The notes: generated from the sequence alone by a model not told the origin. DNA of 64,000 bases from Crambe crambe (GCA_963924555.1 OZ004594.1:3131563-3195562); one strand, 5' to 3'. Positions 23,225 through 36,829 are shown, counted from the stretch's first letter. Translations and numbers: made by a program.

Positions 23225-23755
23225 TAAAAACTGACACTTGGCCCTCAGGATTTTGTTTCAAAGATTTGATTGGGAAGTGTCCTTCTACTTCTCTGGACAA
23301 TAACAAGAGAAAGAGAGAAAACAATGGCTACATGTCACATGGTAAATGGTCACAAATGATCATTACTCTTACCATGATTCACTAAAACTCATATGATACA
23401 TCATTGCCTTAGATAGATACTCACTATGGACCTGTCTCAGAAGAAGAACCCTATGAATATGGAACATAATAATTGGTCACATGACAGAGGAGAATGGTCA
23501 CATGACTACTTACCTGGAGGGAATATCATGTCACCTGGAAGAATTATTGCCAAGTTCCTGGAGGAGAATGGTCACATGACATCCAGGGGGGGAAATGACC
23601 ACATGACCACCTGGAGGAGGAGATTATAAAAATAAACAAGTAAAATGAGTCTACACTAACACTTACCAATTCCATTAGTGTGTGAAGTACTTGTGTTGTG
23701 CAGTTTCAATGGGAGGGAACTAGTATATATAGCAACAGACTAATGATGGAATGAA
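23225..23755 (-). other. Spacer cassette, B-C copy 2, downstream of gene C
   Basis: Same elements as 9370-9895. The exon-like segment after the acceptor has base changes that alter its frame, arguing against coding. Confidence 0.4.
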
Positions 23756-24637
23756 AATAACATGTTAAGAGACAGAGAAAGTAATGGAAGATGGAGAGAA
23801 TTAGTAGAGAATGATGAAAATGGAGCATGATATCAGAGAGTGATTGTTCAAGGAGATAGGGAAAGGACTAGTATGACTCTGATTATGAAAATAGGAGGTA
23901 TGTGAGTATGGAAGGATAATCAAATAAATCACAGACATGAAACTAAAAATGCAATGTATTTTTAATGAAGTTAAGAGGCCAAAATGAGTAGCTAGATAAT
24001 TCATAACTGAAAAAAAAAAGAAAAAAAAAGAGTTGATGCACAAATTACTGAATAAGAGGATGAGCTAAATATAATCAACACATACTAGAAATGATGCATA
24101 CACTTATGGTTATATAGAAGATTGGAAATAAAGTACACAGTTAATGTTAAATAGAAGATCAGAGAGACCAAGGTTATAACAGCACATTAATTTGATACAC
24201 AACATATTAAGGTTGGTGCAGATGATACTTTTGAAAAGGTACACATTAATCCAGGATAAGAAAGACACACACTAGAGGTTACACTGGATTAGAAAAGAGA
24301 AAAGTCTTAATGGAGGTTATAAACACCAGATTAGATGTACACTCTAACTATAGATTGAGGACACATATTACATTAGAGATCACCCCTAGATAAAGGATAT
24401 CCACAATATAGAGGAAGATACACTAAATAGAGGAATTAGATCCATATAAGATAGAGGATACTTGACATAAAGCATGAAGAGATAGTGACGAAATATAAAA
24501 TAAGAGATGACCAAATAACACAAGTGAACAAATGGCACACACATACCATATGGGATAAGAGAGATAATTAAACTTTTTTGAGGGAGGGAAGAACCAAAAA
24601 TATGTCAATTACTAACACAAACTAAATGGATTATTTT
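23756..24637. other. 3' flank of gene C, no gene seen
   Basis: A-rich flank closely similar to 9896-10770. Confidence 0.5.
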
Positions 24638-27600
24638 TTACACATACTGAAAGAGTGAGATTGTTTTGAGTCTATTGCAGAGCTGACCATATGTGGCCCC
24701 TTCCTTGGAGGACCACTTCTTCAGCATGAGGAAGGCTTGGTCTTCCTCTTCTGTCTTCACTTCTTCTATCTCCTCACTGGTCAGGGAGAGAAGGCAGGCC
24801 AGGGACGACCACTTGGACCCTACCACTCCAGCAAATAACTCCAGAAACTCAACATCAGGTGTAATGGTTTGAAGTTTTGGGTCATGCAGCTTTTTCTGGA
24901 GTTGAATGTGGTCACCTGTAAAACAATGATACACTTCCGCACATGAAAGTGGAGATAGCTCTTAAATTTAGCCACTCACCACATTCTTCTTCGATTTCAT
25001 CTGCTATGGCTCTTTTATCAATCTTTGTCAGTGCCTCCACAAGGTGCCACCAACATGGGAGATCCTGAGAGGAGCTCATCCACTTCCTCACTAGTTCTCT
25101 CCTCTGTCTATCTACATCAGTGGGATACTGCACCTCTATGGCCTCAAGGACACTACTGGGGATATTAAGTTTGAGACCGAGACTAAAAAGCTCTTTAACT
25201 ATGGTTTTGAGATGAAAGTGGACAGAAGTGAAATCTATGTGGAATAAAGTGTTCCATTGAGTGAGTGTGCGCATGCATAGCAACTTAGAACGTTTCAGTT
25301 TCCTTTTCCCTGTTTTACTGATGACTGTTTCCTCCCCCTTGGAAGATATCAGGACCTCCTCCACTTCATTCATGACAAAGAAGTTGTCCTCATTGAGGTA
25401 GTCATCTTCTTTTGTGGAGTCAAGCAGAAAGAATTCAGGTCTGATGGAGTGGCAGAACTCTTTCATGGTCTCCATCATACAACTAACTATGCTATTGAAG
25501 ACACAAATGCAATTTTCTACTGTGTCTGGTTCACTTCTGGTAATGATCACCACTCCAGGACCCTTATTGATGTTCACCATCTCCACCATGCACTCCACAT
25601 CCTTCTTCATCAACCAGTGCACACCAGTCTTCCACATGGTGCAGCGACGCTGGAAGTGCTTAGAATGTTCATCAACTGCTTTACCTGGAGCAGTGAGGGT
25701 GAAGCTGAAGACTATTCTGAGGAGAAGGACATGAAGGAAGCGTGGGGGGAAGTAGTCACGAGGATCAGTGCACTGTGCAAGCCACCCAATACTGTAGCTG
25801 TCAGGAGGTGTGGTCCATGACACTTCACTCTTATCTGCACTACAGAGAGCAGGAAAGAACAAGAAAGACTGGGGACTGGATGTAGTGTGCTGTGGAGTGG
25901 AAAGGAACAGTCCTATGTCTTCCTGTTTGATTTCCTGACAGTATTGAAGATGAATAAGACACTCCTTAGTGATATATGGAGGAAGGATTTCTTGAAGGAG
26001 GTCTTCAGGAATGATTCCAATGTTAAGAGATGCAAGCTCACTCATTTGTTGAATAGCATCCTCAGAAAACAGGGTTTTATGAACTTCATTAGTAAGTTTA
26101 GATGTTTTTAATATTATGTGGTAATCATGTTTAGTTCTGTTTCCTATCAGTAATAAAATACCAACCTCATGGAGCTCATGCAGTATGGGGTGTAATAACT
26201 CAGCTTTATTGGGAAGGTGTACCCCAGTGTCCTCTATGTGGGATACTAATGTACTGACAGAACAAGCAGTGACATTGCTGAAATCTTTCTCCAATAACCC
26301 TAAAAGAATGCTTGCTTCAAAAGACAATCGATAGGAATGAGACTTACCTGTTAGACTAATAAGTTGCTCCTGAACCTCACTGATCTCTTTGGATCCTGGC
26401 TTACAGCAATCCAACTGAAAATATACAGTGTTTTGACCCAGTCTAGTGATCACTGAGTATTTTTTAAAAAGGATTTCAAAAAATTTACTCCTTTGGATTA
26501 GATTTTCTTTGCTCATTAGATCTGAGTGGCTCCCTATTACAATAAGGGAAGGTTTGTTCTTGAATTTCTGGTGTTGTATGAATGCAGACCAATAGAGCAA
26601 CATATTCTCAATAGCTAAGTTATCTTTTCTCAAATCAATCACAATAATGAATATGTTGTCACCCTTACTTGACGAGGCAAGATTCTCAAGTATAGCAGCA
26701 TGTGAGGAGTAGTACTCAGGGTCTCCAGCAAAGTCATAGAACTGGACTCTCCCATAGTGTTTACTGGTATAAATACTAGGGACTATGCCAGCGGTGTGAG
26801 GGGGTACAGTGGATTCAGATACCCTCCAAAAAGCAAAAAAAAAGCCCTCTCTTTTAAGTGATTCAACAAGGGAGCTCTTCCCTGCACCAGGATTACCAAT
26901 GATAAATAACCTGATTATATGTTGTGCACCTGAGTACTTCTTTTTTGCTCGCTCTTGCATGCCATGATAGTCAACCAGTGTTTTATCTCGATTCTGTTTC
27001 ATGTACTCATTAATTAGTAATTTAGCATCACCTTTTGCTAAGTCCTCTGGAGTCTTTCCTGAATTATTTCTTATCAGAATTGGAGCATTTTTTTGCAGTA
27101 ATACCTCAACACATTTAGTATGGCCAAGAGATGAACAAATATGAAGGGGAGTGTTACCATCATTGTCTAATACTAAGGGGGACATGAATTTATCAATCAT
27201 TAAAAATATAACCTCTTCTTTACCAGCCAATGCTGCAACATGGAGTGGTGTGTTATTCTCATCATCCCTTGCATCAATATCAGCCTTGTAGACTTGTATC
27301 AGAGTTTGAATTAGGCTAACATTACCTACCTTGCATGCTTTATGTAACAAAGATTGACCTAATCCAACTTTGGCATTGATATCACAACCCATCTCATTAA
27401 TTAAAAACAATGCAACATCTTCTTTCCCACCCAATGCTGCCACATGGAGTGGTGTGTTATTATTATCATCCCTAGCATTGATATCAGCCTTGTGGTCTCG
27501 TATCAGAGTTTGAACTAGGCTAACATCACCTCCATGGCATGCTTTATGTAACAAAGACTGACCAAAATGACCTTTGACATTAATATCACAACCCATCTCA

Positions 27601-30600
27601 TTAATTAAAAACAATGCAACATCTTCTTTCCCACCCAATGCTGCCACATGGAGTGGTGTGTTATTATTATCATCCCTAGCATTGATATCAGCCTTGTGGT
27701 CTCGTATCAGAGTTTGAACTAGGCTAACATCACCTCCATGGCATGCTTTATGTAACGAAGACTGACCAAAACGACCTTTGACATTAATATCACAACCCAC
27801 ATCATTAATTAAAAACAATGTAACCTCTTTTTTCCCACCCAATGCTGCCACACTGAGTGGTGTGTCATTATCATCATCCCTAGCATTGATATCAGCCTTG
27901 TGGTCTCGTATCAGAGTTTGAACTAGGCTAACATTACCTGCATTGCATGCAGTATGTAATAAAGACCGACCTTTATAACCTTTGATATTAATGTCACTAC
28001 CCACATCATTAATTAAAAACAATGCAACCTCTTTTTTCCCACCCAATGCTGCCACATGGAATGGTGTGTTATTATTATCATCCCTAGCATTGATATCAGC
28101 CTTGTGGTCTCGTATCAGAGTTTGAACTAGGCTAACATTACCTCCATTGCATGCAGTATGTAATAAAGACCAACCTTTATAACCTTTGATATTAATGTCA
28201 CTACCCACATCATTAATTAAAAACAATGCAACCTCTTTTTTCCCACCCAATGCTGCCACATGGAGTGGTGTGTTATTTTTATCATCCCTAGCATTGATAT
28301 CAGCCTTGTGGTCTCGTATCAGAGTTTGAACTAGGCTAACATTACCTACCTTGCATGCTTTATGTAACAAAGATTGACCTAATCCAACTTTGGCATTGAT
28401 ATCACAACCCATCTCATTAATTAAAAACAATGCAACATCTTCTTTCCCACCCAATGCTGCCACATGGAGTGGTGTGTTATTATTATCATCCCTAGCATTG
28501 ATATCAGCCTTGTGGTCTCGTATCAGAATTTGAACTAGGCTAACATCACCTCCATGGCATGCTTTATGTAACAAAGACTGACCAAAACGACCTTTGACAT
28601 TAATATCACAACCCATCTCATTAATTAAAAACAATGCAACATCTTCTTTCCCACCCAATGCTGCCACATGGAGTGGTGTGTTATTATTATCATCCCTAGC
28701 ATTGATATCAGCCTTGTGGTCTCGTATCAGAGTTTGAACTAGGCTAACATCACCTCCATGGCATGCTTTATGTAACAAAGACTGACCAAAACGACCTTTG
28801 ACATTAATATCACAACCCACATCATTAATTAAAAACAATGTAACCTCTTTTTTCCCACCCAATGCTGCCACACTGAGTGGTGTGTCATTATCATCATCCC
28901 TAGCATTGATATCAGCCTTGTGGTCTCGTATCAGAGTTTGAACTAGGCTAACATTACCTGCATTGCATGCAGTATGTAGTAAAGACCGACCTTTATAACC
29001 TTTGATATTAATGTCACTACCCACATCATTAATTAAAAACAATGCAACCTCTTTTTTCCCACCCAATGCTGCCACATGGAATGGTGTGTTATTATTATCA
29101 TCCCTAGCATTGATATCAGCCTTGTGGTCTCGTATCAGAGTTTGAACTAGGCTAACATTACCTCCATTGCATGCAGTATGTAATAAAGACCAACCTTTAT
29201 AACCTTTGATATTAATGTCACTACCCACATCATTAATTAAAAACAATGCAACCTCTTTTTTCCCACCCAATGCTGCCACATGGAGTGGTGTGTTATTTTT
29301 ATCATCCCTAGCATTGATATCAGCCTTGTGGTCTCGTATCAGAGTTTGAACTAGGCTAACATTACCTCCATCGCATGCATTATGTAACAAAGAACGACCT
29401 TTATAATCTTTGATATTAATATCACTACCCACATCATTAATTAAAAACAATGCAACCTCTTTTTTCCCACCCAATGCTGCCACATGGAATGGTGTGTTAT
29501 TATTATCATCCCTAGCATTGATATCAGCCTTGTGGTCTCGTATCAGAGTTTGAACTAGGCTAACATTACCTCCATTGCATGCAATATGTAACAAAGAACG
29601 ACCTAAATAACCTTTGATATTAATATCACAACCCACCTCGTTAATTAAAAACAATGCAACCTCTTTTTTTCCACCCAATGCTGCCACATGGAGTGGTGTG
29701 TTATTTTTATCATCCCTAGCATTGATATCAGCCTTGTGGTCTCGTATCAGAGTTTGAACTAGGCTAACATTACCTCCATCGCATGCATTATGTAACAAAG
29801 AACGACCTTTATAATCTTTGATATTAATATCACTACCCACATCATTAATTAAAAACAATGCAACCTCTTTTTTCCCACCCAATGCTGCCACACTGAGTGG
29901 TGTGTTATTTTCATCATCCCTAGCATTGATATCAGCCTTGTGGTCTCGTATCAGAGTTTGAACTAGGCTAACGTTACCTCCATCGCATGCCATATGTAAC
30001 AAAGACCGACCTAAACCACCTTTGACATTAATATCACAACCTACCTCATTAATTAAAAACGATACAACCTTTTTATTCCCACCCAATGCTGCCACATGGA
30101 GTGGTGTGTTATCATTATCATCCCTAGCATTGATATCAGCCTTGTGGTCTCGTATCAGAGTTTGAACTAGGCTAACATCACCTCCAATACATGCTGAATG
30201 TAACAAAGAACGACCTAAATAACCTTTGATATTAATGTCACAACCCACCTCGTTAATTAAAAACAATGCAACCTCTTTTTTCCCACCCAATGCTGCCACA
30301 CTGAGTGGTGTGTAATTTTCATCATCCCTAGCATTGATATCAGCCTTGTGGTTTCGTATCAGAGTTTGAACTAGGCTAACATCACCTCCAATACATGCTG
30401 AATGTAACAAAGAATGACCTAAATAACCTTTGATATTAATATCACAACCCACCTCGTTAATTAAAAACAATGCAACCTCTTTTTTTCCACCCAATGCTGC
30501 CACATGGAGTGGTGTGTTATTTTCATCATCCCTAGCATTGATATCAGCCTTGTGGTCTCGTATCAAAGTTTGAACTATGCTAACATTACCTCCATCGTAT

Positions 30601-32585
30601 GCATTATGTAACAAAGAATGACCTTTATAATCTTTGATATTAATATCACTACCCACATCATTAATTAAAAACAATACAACCTCTTTTTTCCCACCCAATG
30701 CTGCCACACTGAGTGGTGTGTCATTATCATCATCCCTAGCATTGATATCAGCCTTGTGGTCTCGTATCAAAGTTTGAACTAGGCTAACATCACCTCCAAT
30801 ACATGCTGAATGTAACAAAGAACGACCTAAATAACCTTTGATATTAATGTCACTACCCACATCATTAATTAAAAACAATGCAACCTCTTTCTTCCCACCC
30901 AATGCTGCCACATGGAGTGGTGTGTTATTATTATCATCCCTAGCATTGATATCAGCCTTGTGGTCTCGTATCAGAGTTTGAACTAGGCTAACATTACCTC
31001 CATTGCATGCAGTATGTAATAAAGACCGACCTTTATAACCTTTGATATTAATGTCACTACCCACATCATTAATTAAAAACAATGCAACCTCTTTTTTCCC
31101 ACAAATTGCTGCCACATGGAGTGGTGTGTTATTTTCATCATCCCTAGCATTGATATCAGCCTTGTGGTCTCGTATCAGAGTTTGAACTAGGCTAACATTA
31201 CCTCCATTGCATGCAGTATGTAATAAAGACCGACCTTTATAACCTTTGATATTAATGTCACTACCCACATCATTAATTAAAAACAATGCAACCTCTTTTT
31301 TCCCACAAATTGCTGCCACATGGAGTGGTGTGTTATTTTCATCATCCCTAGCATTGATATCAGCCTTGTGGTCTCGTATCAGAGTTTGAACTAGGCTAAC
31401 ATTACCTCCATTGCATGCAGTATGTAATAAAGACCGACCTAAATAACCTTTGATATTAATATCACTACCCACATCATTAATTAAAAACAATGCAACCTCT
31501 TTTTTCCCACCCAATGCTGCCACACTGAGTGGTGTGTCATTATCATCATCCCTAGCATTGATATCAGCCTTGTGGTCTCGTATCAAAGTTTGAACTAGGC
31601 TAACATCACCTCCAATACATGCTGAATGTAACAAAGAACGACCTAAATAACCTTTGATATTAATGTCACTACCCACATCATTAATTAAAAACAATGCAAC
31701 CTCTTTCTTCCCACCCAATGCTGCCACATGGAGTGGTGTGTTATTATTATCATCCCTAGCATTGATATCAGCCTTGTGGTCTCGTATCAGAGTTTGAACT
31801 AGGCTAACATTACCTCCATTGCATGCAGTATGTAATAAAGACCGACCTTTATAACCTTTGATATTAATGTCACTACCCACATCATTAATTAAAAACAATG
31901 CAACCTCTTTTTTCCCACAAATTGCTGCCACATGGAGTGGTGTGTTATTTTCATCATCCCTAGCATTGATATCAGCCTTGTGGTCTCGTATCAGAGTTTG
32001 AACTAGGCTAACATTACCTCCATTGCATGCAGTATGTAATAAAGACCGACCTAAATAACCTTTGATATTAATATCACTACCCACATCATTAATTAAAAAC
32101 AATGCAACCTCTTTTTTCCCACCCAATGCTGCCACATGGAGTGGTGTGTTATTATTATCATCCCTAGCATTGATATCAGCCTTGTGGTCTCGTATCAGAG
32201 TTTGAACTAGGCTAACATTACCTCCATTGCATGCCCAATGAAGTAATGTTTTATTGTTTTTACTTTTGATATTTGAAGGACAGTGATACTCATTCAATAG
32301 AGTAAGCACCACATGCTCCCACCCATTCAAAGCAGCATCTATTAGTGGTATGCAACCATTAATATCTTTAAAGAGTACTTTAGCATTGAAGTCAGATATC
32401 AGTACCATCACCACATATAAGTGACCTTTACCACAGGCATAATGCAGTGGAGTCCTCCCATTGGAGTCAGTACAGTTTACATTGTACTCACCACTTTGCA
32501 GTAATTCCCTGACCTTGTCCACATCACCTAACACTGCAGCTAGGTGGAGGGGAGTGACACCAGTGACTGAGAAAGTTGAGTCCAT
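24638..32585 (-). CDS. Gene C: giant ankyrin-Roc GTPase-COR-death-death protein, 24 double-ankyrin units
   Basis: Exon 1 is 32585-24980, intron 24979-24916 (64 nt) and exon 2 24915-24638, giving 2627 residues. An in-frame ATG exists 31 codons further up (32678), but the extension runs through the promoter motif and is broken by a stop in copy A, so the MDST start is preferred. Residues 1-118 are N-terminal ankyrins; 24 double-ankyrin units reach about 1750; the P-loop GNPGAGKSS is at 1897-1905. The segment just after the P-loop helix is altered to FFFAFW by an A-rich tract (near 26835). The post-Roc segment (KYSVITRLGQNTVYFQLDCC) differs from all other copies. Death domain 1 is type II (FTSVHFHLKTIVKEL), then exon 2 as in B. 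Extreme ankyrin length could give a superhelical scaffold of about 50 repeats. Assembly collapse or expansion cannot be excluded in so repetitive a gene. Confidence 0.85.
27250..32230 (-). repeat. Double-ankyrin 204-bp repeat array of gene C
   Basis: 24 full units and a terminal unit. Units 15-19 and 20-24 are the same five-unit block (1,020 bp) repeated: the line pattern at 27301 and 28321 is identical at exact 1,020-bp offset, including the rare INAKVGLGQSLLHKACKVGN variant. Units 2-4 and 6-8 also repeat as a three-unit block. Nearly all variation sits at a few residue positions. Confidence 0.9.
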
Positions 32586-32720
32586 AGCTTTTCTTATTGC
32601 TTCTTGTTTAGCCAGTATTATTGTAACTACAATGGGAGAGTTCAGTTGCCATAGAGATGACTTATAATCATAGGTCACATGGCATTACTATTTAAAGTGT
32701 TGATGAATCTCTTTTGTCTC
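32586..32720 (-). promoter_or_regulatory. Promoter of gene C (type b)
   Basis: GTTGCCATAGAGAT at 32645-32658 is the X-box-like site, one base off consensus, 60 bp from the ATG. The TATA position reads CTATTTAAAG, a weaker match than in B and E. Confidence 0.4.
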
Positions 32721-32868
32721 CACTGCATGTGGTGCCACCTACGTAGCTAACTAGACAAAGACCACAAATGCTCCACACTCATTCCAAGTCCTCCACTGTG
32801 TACAGTGTACAATGATTCAGTTGTGCAACTAGAATTGTCATGAGACACCATAAAGCTAGGAGACGTAA

Positions 32869-33057
32869 CTATAATATTATGCATAGTTCATCTTTGGGGA
32901 TATCAAACTCCTCCCCTTCATCGCCAGAGTCATCATCATCATCATCACCACCATCACTATCATCTTTATCATCATCCATGACACCTTCAACATTCTTCTC
33001 TACATACTTGATCAGATCATCCAAATATGTCCACCAGAGTGATCTACGTACATACAA
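32869..33057 (-). pseudogene. PDI acidic-tail/KDEL relic before gene C
   Basis: Best preserved tail: WTYLDDLIKYVEKNVEGVM, a run of Asp/Gly/Ser/Glu, then FDIPKDEL. The stop after KDEL is lost (TGA to TGC) so four residues (CIIL) would follow, masking the retention signal. The thioredoxin exon is missing here; the site is joined across a deletion near 33240. Confidence 0.55.
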
Positions 33058-35246
33058 AGAGATCGAGTCATATAAACATTACAACGTGGTTATGATTTCA
33101 GGTGAATAATCAAGATAACAACTAAAGCACTCTGGTTCACAATAGTGCAACCAATTTGGCAAACACTAAGTTGCTTGCTAGTGTAGGGCTTTGATCAATC
33201 GGTGTGGGATAAAAGTTCAGTGTGGTAAACACCACCACACTGAACTAGTTTCTAAGAAAACAACATTATGACTAGCTAGCTATGAACCATGCCTCAAAAT
33301 TAAACTTGATCACTTTGGACTGACTTAGTAGCATATATGTATGTTAAGGCTGAAAATAGTAGTAACAGATGAGTGGTGTTACAACACCATAAATTTCCAG
33401 CATAATATACATACTTACAATGGAATTATAGGAAATGTGTTGCATCTGTGGAATGGAATAGCTACTCTAATGGGCCTATATTTTGCATGCAACTACTATG
33501 AGGTTAAGGGAACACAGTTACATTTAGCCTTTACATACAACCAATCCAGAATTTGTATGTTAAACTGGCAGCCTCATATGGATAAATACATATAAGCTAA
33601 ATGTAACTTTGTTCTTTTTTAACTGCAAAAAAATGGATAGCTAGTTCTAGACTTTGATAAAAGGACAGTGATCAAAAAAGCACTGGTTTTCTGGATCCAT
33701 AATCACAGTCCAAGTCCAGTGAGTCCTGTACCATAGTGGTGGTACGTAGGGTGGTAGCAATTGCTGAAGTTATTGCAGCACACAGCAAGCTCCTCATTTG
33801 CCATACAGAGAACTTCCAATGGTTAGGAGCAGCTGTATTGCTTCATTGACAGTACATGCTGAGGGACATTTTTGGATGCTAGCAAGTGTGTACTCACAAA
33901 CCTCCATTAAACAAAAATCTAAAATGTGAATACATTAATTGCTAAATGAATATCACATATTCCCATATGAATACTTTTGTGACCACACCCCATAGATCCA
34001 GTTCTACCTCACAGGGCCAGTCACTTGAGGTCAAGTAATGGAAGAGTGGCAGGTGGACTGGACTCCCTGGAACTCCCCTACGTAGTTCCTCTGCCTCTAG
34101 TTCCTCTGCCACTACATATGAAGCAGAGTCCAAGCACCACCTGATCCACAGCTTTGTAATCGCTACATACACAGGAATTGTAAGGATTATTAAAGGGACG
34201 TGCTATTAGCTTGCTTCAAGAGAGTATTCCTAACACTGTCACTATAAATCATGACTCACTATTATTAATATTTAATAGTGGAACACTTACTCTCAATATT
34301 GTCATGACAACAGATGACATCACACTCTTAAAGTGGGAATTTCTTAAAAGTTAGAGTCTCTTTCCTGAGGGGTTATCATCTAAATCTAGGAAGAGAGAGA
34401 GAGAGAGGAAGAAATTTAAAGATGATAGGAAAGTCATAATGGTGTATTACCAAGTGCTCATTGCTCACCATGAATGAAAACTCATAATCAATGCTCTCCA
34501 TAATTGTCTTCTTTGAAGTTGAGATTCAGAAGATATGCACACCTTTGTCTTGATCACATGACGACTTCGAGGAAAAGGTCAACACATCACTAGTAGTGAT
34601 GACCTCTTATTCATAGCTGCCATGATGCACTCACCAATGCTGTCTCCAAGTGCAAAGTATTGCAAGTTAGGATGTGAAAATAACACAAAAATGAGTAACT
34701 AGTTAATTAGAACACAAAATAGCCAAAAACATTGAAAAAACAAAATTAAAATATAAACAGATGAAAAATAATTGATGCAAGAGAGGATGCACTAAATGGA
34801 ACAATCACACCTTTGATGATACACACACACACTTAGAATAATACATTAGATTAGAAAGCCCTAAAGACAGTGTGTACCTTATTTCTAATTTATAGTGTAA
34901 AGATGTAATTGTTCTATTATTTCTAGTGTATACAGGATACTGACTCTGGTCAGTTTGGAGATAGATCACTCCTGGAAGGTCTAAGTACTTTATTTGCTAA
35001 CCCTAGTGCCCTTGCACACACAAACAAACCACAAATTAAGTTGCCCTAGTAAACAGATAGAAGGTGAGTATTTAGGATTAGGGGACCTGTAAGGTTCATT
35101 CATTCAAATTCTAACCCACTAGTAGTTAATTCCAGTGACAGCAGTTGAGTTGGCCAAGAACTTTCTCAGTTGTGGAAATATAAACTGGATGCACCAGTGG
35201 TTGGTTGTAACCTGATCAATCTGCGGTGAATTCATAGTAAATAAGC
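33058..35246. other. Spacer C-D, first part, no gene seen
   Basis: Related to 3180-4780 but diverged and with deletions; the degenerate-repeat zone present in A-B and B-C is absent, the sequence jumping at about 34936 to a different segment. Contains ATCACTAGTAGTGAT near 34586. Confidence 0.55.
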
Positions 35247-35248
35247 TA

Positions 35249-35372
35249 CTGTATAGTGCAAATTTTTTGTGGGTCAAAATTTTCGTGTTTTGAAAAAATA
35301 ATGCACACAAAATGTATATGGCTCACACATAACATGAACATTTTAACCCACAAAATATTTTGCGCTATATGG
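35249..35372. mobile_element. MITE with inverted repeats of about 43 bp and TA target duplication, copy 1
   Basis: Left end CTGTATAGTGCAAATTTTTT and right end TATTTTGCGCTATATGG are imperfect inverted repeats (arms about 43 bp). TA flanks both ends (35247-35248 and 35373-35374). Spacers A-B (near 7415) and B-C (near 20665) carry the uninterrupted site AATAAGTTA(C/T)GATCC, the paralogous empty site, which fixes the boundaries. Non-autonomous; no protein. Confidence 0.85.
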
Positions 35373-35739
35373 TATGATCCAATGTTATTTCTCTTCCTGC
35401 TTTGTATAATGATTTCTCATTTGGTGTTATAATTATAAATAATTATTATGAAGAAGTTTCCATAGCAACCAAATATATAGTACATAGTTATATACAACAA
35501 GCACTGATCAATGATAGCTAATTCTCTATGCAAAATGAAGACATAAAATTCAAAAAGCTAAAGATAAAAATTAGGTTATTATAATCAATGTAGCAAGTGC
35601 TTATGATGAGGTGTTATGTATGCATGTGATTGTACCAAAGGTTTGGAAATACACAATTGTGTACAGTACTCAAACTCTTGATGTGGCAGAAGAGCTGAAA
35701 GTGTTTCTTCTGTGGGAATAATGATATGAGGAATTGAAT

Positions 35740-36770
35740 ATTCGAATATTAACTGTATCCAGATTGATTTGAACTGTAACTGGAGAACATAGATTTGGAA
35801 TTTAGAATAATTAACTGAAATATTGAACTGTACAGCCAGACGGAGTTGCTGGATTAAGAGTTAACTGCAGCCAGATAAAGATTTCAAATATTAACTGTAG
35901 CCGGATAAAGACTTCAAATATTAACTGTAGCCAGATAGAGTTCAAATATTAACTGTAGCCAGATAGAGTTCAAATATTAACTGTAGCCGGATAAAGAGTT
36001 CAAATATTAACTGTAGCCGGATAAAGAGTTCAAGTATTAACTGTGGCTGGATAAATATTAACTGTAGCCGGATAAAGAGTTTGAATATTAACTGTAGCCA
36101 GATAAAGAGTTCAAGTATTAATTGTAGCCGGATAAAGAGTTCAAATATTAACTGTAGCCGGATAAAGAGTTCAAGTATTAACTGTGGCTGGATAAATATT
36201 AACTGTAGCCAGATAAAGAGTTTGAATATAAACTGTAGCCAGATAAAGAGTTCAAGTATTAACTGCAGCCGGATAAAGATTTCAAATATTAACTGTAGCC
36301 GGATAAAGACTTCAAATATTAACTGTGGCCAGATAAAGATTTCAATAGCTGGATAAAGAGTTCAAATATTAACTGTAGCCGGATAAAGAGTTCAAATATT
36401 AACTGTAGCCAGATAAAGAGTTCAAATATTAACTGTAGCCAGATAAAGAGTTCAAGTATTAACTGTGGCCGGATAAAGAGTTTGAATATTAACTGTAGCC
36501 GGATAAAGAGTTTGAATATTAACTGTAGCCGGATAAAGAGTTTGAATATTAACTGTGGCCGGATAAAGAGTTTGAATATTAACTGTAGCCGGATAAAGAG
36601 TTTGAATATTAACTGTAGCTGGATAAAGAGTTTGAATATTAACTGTAGCCAGATAAAGAGTTCAAATATTATCTGTAGCCAGATAGAGTTCAAGTATTAA
36701 CTGTGGCCGGATCAAGCAGTAACTATGTAACTGTGGCCGGATAAAGAGTTCAAATATTAACTTTGGTTGA
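35740..36770. repeat. 30-bp minisatellite array (spacer C-D)
   Basis: About 33 units, including GTTTGAATATT variants repeated in a homogeneous run at 36480-36650. Open frames of up to 124 codons on both strands are a by-product of the 30-bp period. Confidence 0.9.
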
Positions 36771-36829
36771 AAATTATTTTGGACAAATAATTGCAAATGG
36801 AGGTAGAGATGTAAATTGAGTCCTGTAAA

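Noticed and set aside
32869..33057. Independent small acidic secreted protein ending near KDEL
   Set aside because: It lacks a signal peptide and the rest of a PDI; sister copies have frame breaks and lost stops, so it is a relic.
36319..36693. Repetitive protein of 124 codons on the minus strand (and plus-strand counterparts; likewise 58764-59177)
   Set aside because: A 30-bp period stays open by arithmetic on both strands; unit lengths vary between spacers and would break the frame.
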